From the NCBI GenBank assembly GCA_029204225.1, contig CM055098.1, forward strand, positions 53,214,728-53,278,727: a DNA stretch of 64,000 bases, given 5' to 3'. The position numbers and the translations under genes are program-made. This document shows, piece by piece, positions 1-13,446 of the stretch. Each line of letters begins with the position of its first letter. Position 1 is the first letter of the stretch. Below the pieces are notes generated by a model. The model had not been told where the DNA came from, made no database searches, and worked only from the letters and a program-made list of their open reading frames with translations. This DNA comes from Diphasiastrum complanatum (taxonomy: Eukaryota > Streptophyta > Lycopodiopsida > Lycopodiales > Lycopodiaceae).

Positions 1-51
1 AACGACCAAAAGGTCTTAAGTAACTAGCTCCTTAGAGTTAGTGATTTATAC

Positions 52-104
<53 letters not shown>

Positions 105-557
105 TATAGCTATTGTTTTGAGTCTGTAATTAGGAGCACGCACTTGTTAGCGCTATTGTATTGTGTTTTGATTCTCTTTTATATATACAGATTCGCTACT
201 ATTCATTACTTACGTTCTTGATTGAATGCAATTGTCTCTGTCACTCTCTTGCACACAAACACGGTTATCAGAGACAGAGGATCGCATGGCTGTCCAAGAC
301 ACCTAATGCTTCGCAATCCTTCTGTTACGGCAGTCACAGACTCCTACTCTGATAGCCCAAAGGGATAACAAGCCTTTGATTCTGTTCCCTAGTCAATCCA
401 TGTCCCTGAAATCGTAGTTACTATTGTGCTCATTATTTTTCTTACTGTTGGTAAAGGCATCGTTTTACATCATAATCGCCTCTCGTGTTCTGCTTCCGTC
501 ACGTCCGTTGCAATTGTAATCAATCGTAGACCAAGCATTTCACATCATACACCAACA
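1..557 (+). repeat. Partial 5' LTR of copia element 1
   Basis: This stretch lies directly upstream of a Met-tRNA primer-binding site (562-574) and ends in CA at 557, as an LTR should. It contains a TATA-like run near 177-188 and a GA microsatellite at 54-102. The 5' edge is not visible and probably lies outside the window, and no matching 3' LTR was found after the reverse transcriptase near 5310. The LTR call is inferred from position. Confidence 0.5.
54..102. repeat. (GA)n microsatellite
   Basis: Uninterrupted GA dinucleotides for about 49 bases inside the presumed LTR. Confidence 0.95.
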
Positions 558-561
558 GAAG

Positions 562-574
562 TGGTATCAAAGCA
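562..574 (+). other. Primer-binding site (Met-tRNA type)
   Basis: TGGTATCAAAGCA differs at one base from the TGGTATCAGAGC complement of initiator Met-tRNA that primes most plant copia elements. It sits five bases after the inferred LTR end. Confidence 0.75.
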
Positions 575-655
575 TTGGTTTAGTGGATTACTAGAGTCCA
601 GGATCTTTTTCCAAAAGCTATTCTAAATTGTTTGTGTATAATTTTGATCACTGTG

Positions 656-946
656 GAAGGCACCTCAAAGATCCGCTTGATCAATAAATTCAACGGAGAT
701 GACTTCCACATGTGGAAGCTCAAAATGAGGATGATCCTGATTGAAAAGGAGTTATGGGGATATGTTAACGGTTCTATAGCCAGACCAGCAGAACCCGAAC
801 AACTCCCAGCTTGGGAAGCTAAGGATGGCAAGGCTCTTGCCATTGTATCTCTAAACCTTAAAGATACTCAAATTGCTCATGTATCCAATTGCACTACTTC
901 CAAGGAAGCATGGGATACACTCACCAGCATCTATGAGACCTACTAG
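656..946 (+). pseudogene. Copia gag (N-terminal part), decayed
   Basis: The reading frame resembles the N-terminal gag domain of plant copia elements (UBN2-type). It shows LINKFNGDDFHMWKLKMRM, then a region rich in Trp and acidic residues, then KEAWDTL near the end. A stop follows at about 944, and no nucleocapsid zinc knuckle is recognisable afterwards. It lies 80 bases downstream of the PBS, as expected. It is a relic, since protease and integrase are missing downstream. Confidence 0.8.
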
Positions 947-3900
947 AGTGCTCACCAGTAACAACACACGGGAAAAATCGGCAAAATCAATTCACAACAA
1001 ACGGTCAGAAATTATGGGACAGGGTCAAGGGAACTGAAGAAAAAATATTGGCAAATTTTAGTGCAAGTCGAAATGGCACACTGATGGACAAATCACCTCG
1101 ACAGCTTAAGCAATGGCCACAGACACGCAAATGGAAAATACAAGTGGAGGCCAAAAGTGCATAACAAAAATATCCTACCTAAAAGTGGTAGGGGTTGACC
1201 ACAAGTAGCAAAGAGGACTACTCAATTAAGAAACACAAGCAAGTGAAGTACTTGACATTTACACCACCAACAAGTGCAAAAGAGGGAAGTGGCTCACACA
1301 AGTGGTACCCCAGTACCAGTGGCCCAAACCATCTTTTCCAAAAGAGGAAGGGTACCACTTGTGGTCAAATCACAACTAAGAGCCATGTACAAAGCGGGAC
1401 ACTTTTCATGAAAGGCTTGAAGAATGAAGATATGGCATTATGAAGGGGAAGCCTTGGGTGACCTCTATAAAAGGGAGTGGTATTCTTGAGGTTGAGGTCA
1501 AACAACAAAACAAGAAAGAGGGAAAACTCAAGCATGTGAAGGAGCTTTCAGATCACGTGGAAGGGTGAGAGGATGAGAAGGTAAAATCTTCAGATTTTGA
1601 TAATGAGTGTTGTTGGAAGTTTCATGTTAGAAAGGTGTTGAGAGGAGTTTTTCTTTAACGATGAGGCCTCGTGGGTTGAGAGGAGGATTTTCCATCCTGG
1701 TTGACGGGTGAGGTAGGATTTGGGCTGCAGTAAGTCATGGCTGAGGGTGCGGGCTCTTGTTTGCATGAGACCCGGATTGTTGTTTCATACAGATGTATGA
1801 CAGAGATATGAGAATGGGAGAGAGTGGGTGCCGTGAATCGACTGGCCTCTCCATCTCATTGTCTAGAATACTTGAAACACACTCTGGAAACACGACAATG
1901 ATCAATTTGTCTCTCCACCGGAGGCATAACTGAAGCCTTTATGGCAGAATTCCATTGCAATATTGAAGTGCATTCCTATTAGACACTGGTGATCTCTGAA
2001 ATCCGAAACACAAACATGAAGAACAATGTGGATGCGCAGCTGAGGTTCACTATCTGACCAATTGATGTTTCCACTTGAAGTACCTCTAGAGCAGTGTTGA
2101 AGAGCGATTTCAGTGCTTTCGTGATGTGAATCAGCTGGCCGTGGATCGACTGATCTGTAGCGACCCTCAAGGCAACTCCTAGTGGCTATTTCATACCTAA
2201 ATCATGCAAGGAACATTCTATTACCATGCACACCCATTGGGCAGTAGGATTGATCCTTGGATTGCACTCACTTCTGTAGCAGCGCTACTCCATAGGCTCA
2301 CAACGGTACTGGGATGGTGAGTGCGCCCTCTATCTGACACCCCAGAGCCGCTATAGTTCCACGAGCAGTCTGGCTCACAGAGGTGGATCAGATGCCTGAG
2401 GATCCCTCTCTTTTTGTGAAATCAGGTGCGTGGGTCCTCTGTGGGAATTCACCAGGTCAACCGCGAGTACACGTTGTTATAGCTCGATGCCTCTACCATT
2501 TGCGAACCTGCAGGAGCCGCGTGAAGGATTGGCACAATGCCCACTCATGACTGGAAGGTTTTCTTGACAGCATATCGAGCCCCTCAGTTGCATACGGTAT
2601 ATATCTCTTTGCTATCAATTCAGCATTATAGAAATGTGGAATGACACTTGTTTAGGATCCTAAGCTTGCACTTTTGACATGGAATGACCGTAGTTTAATA
2701 AGCATGGCTTCTAAAGTGTGATGTAGTAGGGTAGGGAAAGAAAACTAGGAAGTAAGCATGAGTCAAACACTCGAAACTCTCATGTTAATGCAATATCTCC
2801 CGTAATTCATATTTTTGAATGTGTTGCATCATGTTCTTGCTACTATTAATTAGTCATACTTGAGTCAACACGCTCGACCTCTTTGAAATAGAAGAGCGGG
2901 TTGTCACCATACGTGGTTGAAATACACCACCTCGGTTAGGGGTCATTATAGTCACCTCCATCGTTGGAACTGCCTAGCAAAATATCTAGGCTTGACGCTT
3001 GGTAAAATACCACCGCCTACCAAAAAAGGCGGCACGTATAATTGGCACCCTCACACTGCACAGAACTACTCATGAGAAATTGTAGTATAACCATTTGATG
3101 ATTGTCTACTGAATACTCTAGTGACGCATTCCAAGTAAATAATTGATGACGACTTCATGATTGCTAACTGAGTACTCCTTCAGAGATCTCTATAGTATTT
3201 GTAAGTAATTACACTCGTGTGACCTCTAGCAATGAACCTCGACCATGGTGAAATATTAGTATGAGCAACACCACCCGAAATCATACTCCGAGTCACAAAC
3301 ATGACCCCATCTTGACAGTAGTAGATACCTAGGATGGAGGATACACCAAACTACTCCCTCCCTCGTGGGATGTTGGACCCTTGTACGTGATGGATGAGAA
3401 TCAGCTCCACCCAACACTAGGGGATGTCTGTCAATTAATCCGAGAGGGAGCTACCCACTATTACTTCTATACCCCGGCGCTCCACCCTCACTTACAGGCA
3501 GGATATACTATATTTAGAGTACAACATTGTGGGGGCTATAGTTACTTCAAAATCTATGAGTTCATTATTGATGGTTTCTGGCATCTGACTTACGCTATTT
3601 CTACCGATTACACGAGACCCACCCAGCCTTTCATACCATTCGGGTCGCCAGTGCAGTGACCCGGACCAGCTGGCACTACTAACAGACCCCCATAATTAGA
3701 TCCACCAGAAATAAAGAGAGATGAGACCAGTAGCGACGACCCCTCTACAAAATTCTACATAGAAGGGTGGACGATCTAGAGGACGAGAAGCCTAGGTACC
3801 AAGACCGATGGAACTGAGATTGCGAGTACACCTCCCTGCAACCGTGTCTCTGGAGGCCCGAAAAATCCTAATCGGTTGGGGAGCACGGGGTGGTTGGGAT

Positions 3901-4180
3901 GGCCCTCGGGATTGGAAGCGGCATTCCCCAATCACTCACGTAAGGGCAGTGTGGGCCCTTCCCCTGTAGGGCTTCCTGGCGAGACCAATCCCTCGTCGGA
4001 AATTTTTTCCCTATCAAGAAGCAACCAATACAAGAGACTGCCATAGCAGCTCCACCTTCCAGCGATAGGCTACGACCTACGACTGTTCAAGCAACGGAGT
4101 TCGTCCCAACGGCTCCACTTACTGTTGATGGGCCTAGACCCACGATCGTTCAACTGCAAAATACTAAGGTCCCAGTCATT
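947..4180 (+). other. Unrecognised insert inside copia element 1
   Basis: Between gag and reverse transcriptase, where protease and integrase should be, I see no copia-like peptide in any frame. The interval is less AT-rich than its surroundings. Its only notable ORF is at 3381-3659. The simplest reading is replacement or insertion of foreign sequence followed by decay. I could not identify clear ends or a target duplication. Confidence 0.45.
3381..3659 (+). CDS. Orphan ORF, unknown function
   Basis: An open frame of 92 codons rich in Tyr, Phe, His and Pro, with segments such as GATHYYFYTPALHPHLQAG and YEFIIDGFWHLTYAI. It resembles no copia domain I know and sits where protease/integrase would be expected. 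The frame is open upstream of the first Met (about 3365), so the start is uncertain. It may be a piece of another element or a chance ORF in compositionally unusual DNA. Confidence 0.25.
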   Translation: MYVMDENQLHPTLGDVCQLIREGATHYYFYTPALHPHLQAGYTIFRVQHCGGYSYFKIYEFIIDGFWHLTYAISTDYTRPTQPFIPFGSPVQ

Positions 4181-4189
4181 CACCAAGGA

Positions 4190-5310
4190 GAATCATCTGA
4201 TCAAGCACCTGCAATTCGAAGATTTGTGAGACAATGACAACAATCTGACTGATTCATCCCTCAAGCTTTCATTAGTCATGACGAACCTGCCACCGTAGCA
4301 GAAGCACTGTCAATGCCTGATGCAGACAAATGGAAAGCTGCCATGGATGCTGAGTATCAATCTCTAATGAATAGCAAGACCTGGAGTCTTGTCATTCCTC
4401 CTACAGGTGCAAAGCCAATTGATTCTAAATGGATCTTTAAGCTGAAGCTTAAGCCAGATGGATCTATATCCAAATGAAAAGCTAGAATGGTAGTTAAAGG
4501 TCTTGAACAAGTATATGGGATAGACTACACTGAGACCTTCAGTCCAGTAGTAAAACATCAGTCTATTCGCACTATATTGGCTATATCTGCTGCTTAAGAT
4601 CTGGATATTCACCAGATGGACGTCCAGACGACATTCCTACATGGATACATACAAGAAGATGTCTACATCTATCAACCAGAAGGTTACATCCCTCAAGGCA
4701 ACGAGCATCTACTATGCAAATTGCACAAGGCACTATACGGTCTGAAGCAAGCTCCAAGGGCCTGGTATGATAAAATAAATCGTTTCTTGTTGCAGCACGA
4801 CTTTACCTCCTGCCGCATATTCAAATGTGTATCTAAAACCAAAGGGGCCAAGCTATGTTATAATAGCACTATACGTTGATGATTCCCTAATTGTCGGCAA
4901 TTCAAATCAGTTGCTGCAAGAAACTAAATTCTTACTCTCATTAGAGTTTGAGATGACTGATTTAGGTCCAGTCCATTACCAAGGAGATTCACAGAGATCG
5001 CACGAGTAGAAGGATCACCATAAGCCAACAATATTACCTAATTAATGTACTTCGAAGATACGGCATGGAAGATTGCAAGCCCATAGAACTCCTATGGATC
5101 CAGGATGCAAGCTATCCAAAGACATGTGCCCCAGAACAAACGCAGATCAGCAAGAAATGTGCAAATACCCCTATCAGTCAATCATAGGTTCTCTCATGTA
5201 CTCTATGATTTGCACACGACCTGATCTAGCATATGCTGTAAGCACGCTATCGCAATTCATGTCCAATCCATGCCTACAACACTAGAAAGCTATGTTGATG
5301 AAGTGTCATC
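4190..5310 (+). pseudogene. Copia reverse transcriptase, decayed
   Basis: Successive frames spell a Ty1-copia reverse transcriptase: the EALSMPDADKWKAAMDAEY lead-in, [53 protein letters not shown], the catalytic YVDD at 4872-4883, and GSLMYSMICTRPDLAYAV near 5200-5240. In-frame stops at about 4476 and 4596 and a frameshift between about 4800 and 4870 break it. Similarity ends near 5310, before RNase H. The element is non-functional. Confidence 0.93.
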
Positions 5311-8300
5311 ATTCAATCACAATTGGTTTTTTTTCTATGATGTTGTTTGGAGTAACCACACAACTCATCAAAAGCACTCTCTATCACTCTCAACAACCTT
5401 TGTAACAACCTTAACACACGCTTCTTGAAAATTTCTAGTATGCTCTTCCTCTCATAGTTGATAAAATTAAATGAGTAAAACTACCCATGAACCATGACCC
5501 TAGTTAGGTTCTATTGGCCTTTAATTTTCTTAATTTGTTCTATGTTCTCTTACAATGATTCTGTATGTCAAATTGTGACCTTATGGACTTGTAGAAACAT
5601 ATCCTCAAAACTAGTAGTCTTGAATCTTGTAATCAAGGTATATTGAGATATTCTCAATCATCTCTTTTAAGATTGAAATGCCAACATTTCATGGTGCTGC
5701 TTAGACAGAAATCAAAGTAATGTGGCAAACAACAGGCTTGTCACCCCTATAGCTACTACATACCTAGGCATATAATTGAAGAAATTGGGCATGATCATCT
5801 TGGCCATCCCTTGAAAACCCACAACATAGAGCTAGATGCTCTAACAAATAATCATGTACTATTTCATCTGCCATGATATGTACAGGTAAGAATCATTTTA
5901 AGGCACTTTCGCCTTTTTTGCTTTTTGTCGACCGACTTCGCCAATGGATGAGTAACCATAAAACAGCTGGACAAACAAATATTCCAAAGGCGGTTGACGG
6001 TTATCAACTTTTGTACATATGCAAAGACTGGCATAAATAGCCTTAAAGGCTTGCAAGATATTTCCTCTCTTGTAAATCTCTATATTAGCTGAAACAAGCT
6101 ATGTAAGTGTTAATTTTTGAATTTCTCTTTCAATCAGAGTTATCTGTAGCCAGCGTTATCATGCTCAGCAAGCTGAAGTTATTACTTCAAGCCATTATTC
6201 TCACTATTGACATTTATCAGAGTGCAATTTTTCTCACTACTGCGTCGTTCATTTGCTCAAACTGTATGAATTCTTCTACTTGAATATTTCTGCTGCTAAC
6301 TGTTGCGTTTCCGTTCCTACACGCCTACGCTCTGAGCAACCAAGCCTCCGCTGCGCTCACGACCACCGTTTTCACGACATCATAAACAATAAAAGGGGTG
6401 GCAATCATTCTTTGTACTTATTGTTGCTATTACATGGAGATTTTGTGACAAAAAAAAATTGTCCATAGTTTTTGACATAATGCTTTTGCAATATTTTCTA
6501 TAATTTGATTTACCATTCTTATTTTCTCATTCCATCCATGGGTGACAGCTCAAACTTATAGCAACTTCATTCTAGTCTTGAATAATTAAAGAACCTAGTA
6601 TATCTGTCTAAGTTGTACACCTAATTCCCTACTATTTCACTAAAAAAAATGTTTGCATCTTGAGCTACAAAGATTTCTTGCATGTCATAAATCGTTTCCC
6701 CTTTCTAAACTAGTCCAAAATGACCGACATGTTTTCATGCCTCATGTGGTTATAGGAAATTCCCATAAGCTATCTTTTGCATGCTTCATAAATTTGCTTG
6801 TGCTAGTAATGGTTGGTGAAATCCTAGCTTCAATTATTGCTTGTAGACTTGTCATTGGATTATTTTTCCATGTATTTGTGATCTAAGTGGTTGCCATTGG
6901 GTAGAGATGCTCAAGGTTTTTTAACTTTGAAGTGTCTCACCATGTCTAGAGTGATGATCCATCACAATCCACTCTCTAAGAGTACTTTTTAGAATATGTA
7001 TCTTTTTTTCTTTGAAATGAGCTAGTCTCAATATGGATAAAAAAAATTTCAAGTACAATAATAATTTTTTATATTCTAATTTAAACATATAACTCCTTCA
7101 TTTTGCATGTAACTCCTTCATTTTGCTATAATCGATGCATAAAAAAATTTCTCATTCTCACCAGGCTTGTAACTTGTCTCATTAAATCATCTATTATAAC
7201 TTTGTTTATTTCCATGTCACTTATACTTCATCACATAGTTATAAGCTTGTACAAAGATATCCCATTTCATGTCAATTTCATGCAACTTCTATTTATTCTA
7301 TAGATAATATGGGGGTTATGGATAATAAATTTTGTATAAAGCAAGTGGTGCCTCAAATGCTTCAAAATTTTGTACTAGAGTATATAACTTCTGATCATAA
7401 GGGCATTTTTCCATTTAGTTTCATTCAACTTTCACAAAAGTAGGCCATGTTGGATATATGACTTTCACCTCCATGCTAGAAAATGACATGACTTGACATG
7501 ACAGTTTGACGTGGTGGTCCACATCATCATACACCCTATAACAATGCAATACTCGACCATGCATATAGTTAGTTACAATATTCTTGTTATGTTAGGCATA
7601 TTCAATGTAGCAAGCGACTATACTAGGGCAAAAACTTCATATATGATGTAATCGAAGAGGTATCGTCCCTTTTAGGTGTAAAAGGGACCAACAAGTACCA
7701 TTGGACCATATGTTTAAAGGCACTTGAAATTAATTATCTCTCTCACATGAAATCTTCTCATTCATTGTATTATGCTATTTTCTATTGCAAGTTGTGATGT
7801 TTCCTTTCCACTATAGAGGCAACTCACCCAATGTAAGTAAATCGAAGTTTGTTGCTTATAGCAAATTTTGTATTGCATGTCTAATGAAAGTGAAATTATT
7901 CCCTGGTCCTCCATAAGTGTGCAGCTGTCTTTTCTGCTTTCTATTAAGATGTCAATGATAAGAGTTCATCGTGCCCTGCCAACATTGCATGTATCTATCA
8001 TTCCTCACAAAAGAGAGCGATTATGGTGCAGTAGCGGGTCGGGCCAGCAGACGGCAGAAGAAGAGCGCAACCCAAAGAGAGAAAGATCATATCAAAGATG
8101 AAGCAAGAGAGTGAACTGTGAGAGTGAGGCCAGCGGGCCAGTAGGGATAACCTAGGATCGGATTCTCTAGGGGATGAGCTCATCTTGCATGCTACTCAAG
8201 GTGAAAATCAACCTCCAGAATGCATAGTTTCTCTCACAATCAAGACAGGAGAATACAATGCCAATTCATTTGATCCCCCGTGAATTTCTCTATGGAAACA

Positions 8301-8459
8301 TAAGCCCTCAGAGGCTGAGGGAATGGCCAGCATACCATGCAGGAACCTTTGGCTCCAGCTCTCACTTTACATTCTATGATGCAGGTATTATTGTTTTTGA
8401 TGTACAAATAGTTATGGCAATGGCGGGCATGCGTCAATGGCGCACGTCCGCCAATGGCA
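5311..8459. other. AT-rich intergenic stretch without a recognisable gene
   Basis: No coding pattern I can support on either strand; ORFs are short and compositionally biased. A promoter-like passage near 6030-6110 (TAAATA run followed by a T/C-rich tract) could be a remnant LTR, but no PBS or partner was found. Confidence 0.4.
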
Positions 8460-8960
8460 GGACATGCGCGCGCGCGTGCATGCGTGTGTGTGATGCCTCA
8501 ATGGCTTTGTGTATGTGTGTGTGCGCGAGTGTGTGTATGTGCATGTGTTGTGTGTATTGTGTGTGTGTGCCATGTGTGTGTTTATAGAGGGTGTGTGTGT
8601 GTATGCGTGTGTTTACGGAGTGTGTGTGTGAGTTTAGGGAGTGTGTGTGTGTGGGGGGGGGTTAGGCTTTAGGCTTTAGGCTTGAGATGCGTGCGCGCGC
8701 GCACGTGTGTGTGAGCTCAAAAGTGTGTGTGTGTGTGAGCTTGAAAGTGTGTGTGTGTGTGAGCTTGAAAGTGTGTGTATGTGTGGAGGGGGGGGGTCTG
8801 CGTGTGTTTGTGGGTGTGCGCACTGTGTGTTGTGTGTTGTTCGTGCGTTTATGTGTATGTGTATTTGTGTGCGTGCTATGTTTGTGTGCGTGTGCGTGTA
8901 CTTAGGGTAAGGGTTAGAGTGGATCTTTATGGATGTGTGTGTGCGTGTGTGTTTGGGCTG
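8460..8960. repeat. GT-rich low-complexity tract with CG alternation
   Basis: About 500 bases dominated by TG dinucleotides, with runs of GCGCGC at 8466-8476 and 8693-8703, two G-runs (8654-8661 and 8788-8797) and three TTTAGGC copies near 8663-8685. Alternating purine-pyrimidine runs of this kind can adopt Z-DNA. The ORFs across it are repeat artefacts. Confidence 0.85.
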
Positions 8961-9019
8961 ACGTCAGAGCCGACGATCTGGGTGACGGCCGATGATTTGG
9001 ATGGCGGCTGATGGTTTAG

Positions 9020-9520
9020 GAGAAAGTTCTGAACACCTCTCGTCCGAAGTTTTGACCATTTATTACTAAATCCGACCAATTTTTGGTCGACGGGCCTAGA
9101 ATCTCAAGACTGCATTTAGGGTTTTTGGTTCGGACGCATGTTTCGCTGCGAGTACTGAACCGTTTGGAGCCCGGTTTAGTCATGTGAGTTGTCTCGGCGT
9201 GCAACATAGGACGGAACAAATGCTCTAACGAATAGACTCCGTTCGACGACACTGGACCAATTCTCGAGAATGTATGTTGGAAAGGAGTCCATTTAGTGGC
9301 ATTCCCCCCATCAGAAAGTGCATTTATGGACAAACGGCGTCGAAAGTAAACTACAAATGGTCCAATGGGTTCATGTCAAGCCCACAAATCTATAGACACC
9401 TCCCGTTCAAAGTTCTGACCATTTCTGACTCAATCCTGGCTCGACGAGCCTAGAATCCCAGGACTGCGTCTAGGATTTTTGATTTGGACGCACGTTGCGT
9501 TGTGAGTTTTAAACGTTTCT
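9020..9520. repeat. Direct repeat, period about 365 bp (two copies, second truncated)
   Basis: About 9034-9170 and 9398-9520 share matching segments: ACACCTC(T/C)CGTTC-like, a CTAGAATC block and a GGACGCA(T/C)GTT block. The second copy is cut off where the peroxiredoxin fragment starts. The repeat family is not recognised. Confidence 0.7.
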
Positions 9521-9800
9521 TATCGGGGCCTAAGATGAAGACAACTTTGACAATAATAGGCATTCCTGATGCATCTTTCTCGTCTGGATCAAGCATACCG
9601 AATTTGATACCAAGCTCTGTCGATGGATCTGTGATGATGGGATATGAAATCTTGGCATCAAGAGTGAAACTCCCAATGTCCTCAATCCACCACTGATGAG
9701 ATTCAACATCATTGCAGCTTAGAGCCAACACCTTCACACCTAGTTTCTCGAACTCGGAACGCATGGAAAACTCTATTAACGCATGGAAAGCTCTTGGATC
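9515..9800 (-). pseudogene. 1-Cys peroxiredoxin fragment
   Basis: A minus-strand frame matches the middle to C-terminal part of plant 1-Cys peroxiredoxin (PER1/Prx6 class, a thiol peroxidase). It shows EFEKLGVKVLALSCNDVESH, then WIEDIGSF, then ISYPIITDP and DPDEKDASG, and ends at FILGPDKKRLKL. The N-terminal part with the peroxidatic PVCTT motif is absent, and the upstream frame is unrelated. The C-terminal arm is replaced by sequence of the neighbouring repeat. No intron is visible in the retained part. It lies on the same strand as, and about 490 bp from, the TIC20-like exon, so the two may have been captured together. Confidence 0.85.
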
Positions 9801-10286
9801 TTGCTTTATCCTATGTACGTAACCTGTAGTATAAAATTTTGAATGAGTCACTAAGTTGCAGGTCACAGGGCCTGTAGTGGGCCCAGCCAAGCCAATGTCA
9901 GAGGAGGCAGGGGCCTTCTGGCCTAAAAAAGAAAAAGAAAAACCCTCACGACTATGCACATTTTCTTTTCAGAAAATGGAAAGAAAGTATAAAGCAGATG
10001 AAGATGAACTCTCTTGTACTTGGGCTTCTCTTCTTTGTTGTTGCATTCCTATACTCATCCCATTTGTTTTTTCTCCTCTTTCTCTTGGCTTCATTTGCAA
10101 TCCAATCAGAGCAGAGCAGAGCTAGGTCTGGTTGGTATAGTGCCAAGAATAGTAGCAACATTCTTGTGGAAACAGATGGTGTAGACTGTAGAGTATATAA
10201 TTTTACAGGTAAGAAGCGAAGGCAAAAGAATCTTGGTTCAGATTTCATGGATTTCTAAAATTATAAGCTTACCAGAATAAGCTTAC

Positions 10287-10463
10287 ACAAACACTGAGTT
10301 GTAGAATATCACTAAAAGCTGGATTCCCAGGCCTCTACGAGGGCTTAGAATTAGTCCTACGATGATGGATAGAGTGAGAAGAACGTCCAGAACCACAGCC
10401 TGCATTGTGTTGAACCTCACATACCTGCTAAAGCTTGGATTTCTAACCGCTGCCAGATAGAGA
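10287..10463 (-). pseudogene. TIC20: TIC20-like exon (plastid protein import channel)
   Basis: A 177-base exon (59 codons) on the minus strand, bounded by an acceptor TTCTTCAG at 10464-10471 and a donor GTAAGC at 10281-10286. It encodes SRYVRFNTMQAVVLDVLL followed by a hydrophobic segment and YNSVFV. This is the signature region of TIC20-family inner-envelope proteins, closest in feel to the TIC20-II type. Neither the transit peptide nor the other transmembrane exons are recognisable within several kb on this strand. It is therefore probably an isolated captured exon or gene remnant, although intact splice sites suggest it is not very old. Confidence 0.75.
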
Positions 10464-10664
10464 CTGAAGAACAATACAAAATACAAAATTGACATAGTGA
10501 ACACTTTTATATGGCTGCAGCATTGACTCTAATACTGAAAAACACATGAAAAGGTACCAGCCCATCCAAAGAGGGAAGAAAATAGCCCAGAGCAGCCGCG
10601 ATCAATGTACTCCACAATTGCCTCTTGCATTAACTTTTTCTTCTTCTTTCTTTCTTATCCTCGC

Positions 10665-10830
10665 TGCAGGTCGTCCGTGGCCCGTTGGAAGAGAGAAGAA
10701 GAGAGCCCGTTGAGAAGGGCTCGTGTGATGAAATGAGATGGAGGCCTGTTGAGAAGGGAGAGAGCGTGTGTGATGAAATGAGATGGAGGCCCGTTGATCT
10801 AGGAGGAAGAGAGCCCGTTGAGTGATAACT
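10665..10830. repeat. Short tandem repeat, period about 50 bp
   Basis: GTGTGATGAAATGAGATGG occurs at 10723 and again about 50 bases later, each followed by AGGC(C/T)(C/T)GTTGA. Related CCCGTTGA units appear before and after. It is purine-rich and of unknown role. Confidence 0.7.
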
Positions 10831-11266
10831 TACGGAGCTAAACGATGAGATGGGTCAACCGTTGTTAGTTGACTTCGTAGGAACTCGTAAATCCTCATCG
10901 TTGGTCGACTTCGTCGATAACCATAAGTAGGTTGCTTATGTTTAAAAACAGTTGAAGAGAGTTGACTTTGGTCATTCGTAGGAGGTCGTAAGAAGGTCAC
11001 TTGCGGTGGTCAACGAGATTCCGCAAGTTTTAACGGTTCCCTTCGGTCAGATCGTAATCTGGCGATGACTTTGCAGTTCTGCCTGATTCAACTTTGCGTG
11101 TAATTCTGCAGATTGATTCTGAGAGATAGAATTCTTTGAGAGTAGAAGGAGGGCGAAGGGATGAGTAGGAGAAGATTAGAATTCCAACAAACCTTGCACA
11201 ATCTCCAACTACAAAATCATGATCATGATGCTTTTCACAAAATAAATGACCATGCATTTAAATAAG

Positions 11267-12739
<1,473 letters not shown>

Positions 12740-12744
12740 TCTCT

Positions 12745-13260
12745 TATTGGGACGGATACGATGACGCCCGCCCCAATGCATTACAGCCACGTGTCCTCAC
12801 CCTGCCCCCACCATCTGCCCCCTGCCAGCCACCTGCACCCCCTCCTGCAAAGCTCAGCTTTGTCCCATAAGTTTCCTATGGACTCAGCAACTTCTGTATA
12901 TATTACAGAAATTGTTCATCACTCCCATGTGTGCACGCCCAGGGGCATGCCAGTCACGCACGGTGCTCGGGGAAAATTCGTGCTCTAGCTGCCCGGCGCC
13001 ACGTTTGCCCAGCGCCACCTGGCCCTGCCCAACACTCCCAGCCTACCTGCCCGGTGCCACCTTGCGCCTGCGCCCACGTCCGCCTCCCTGCCTGCCCGTG
13101 TGGCGCCAGCCTGTGCCCTGCCCGGCGCTACACACGCTGCTCGGCACCAGGGCAGGGTGCTCGGAACCGCGAACCGCGAGAGCGGTCTCACAAAGAGAAT
13201 TTTGAGGGCCCGGACACCCTATCCACGTGTTGCATAGGCACGGGAGCGGGCGTTACTCCA
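12745..13260. repeat. GC-rich island with degenerate GCCCGGCGCCA-type repeats
   Basis: Composition jumps sharply from AT-rich flanks to cytosine-rich DNA. Between 12990 and 13150 short units such as GCCCGGCGCCAC, GCCCAGCGCCACC and GCCCGGTGCCACC recur. The ORFs through it are Pro/Ala/Arg-rich and look like repeat products rather than a gene. Confidence 0.6.
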
Positions 13261-13367
13261 ACTCCCGGGCCAATAAGTGCCAATAAGCGACATCGGAGGG
13301 GGAGGGAGTGGAAGAGATTCTTTGCTCCATGTTTTTTGCTATGGTCTTACAAGCTTCATGTGGCCAT

Positions 13368-13370
<3 letters not shown>

Positions 13371-13443
<73 letters not shown>
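13371..13443. repeat. (GT)n-(GA)n microsatellite
   Basis: Five GT units followed by about 31 GA units. Confidence 0.95.

Positions 13444-13446
<3 letters not shown>

Noticed and set aside
8660-8910. TTTAGGC and TAGGGTTAG-like copies as interstitial telomere repeat
   Set aside because: Only about three copies, not the plant TTTAGGG unit, and embedded in low-complexity DNA.
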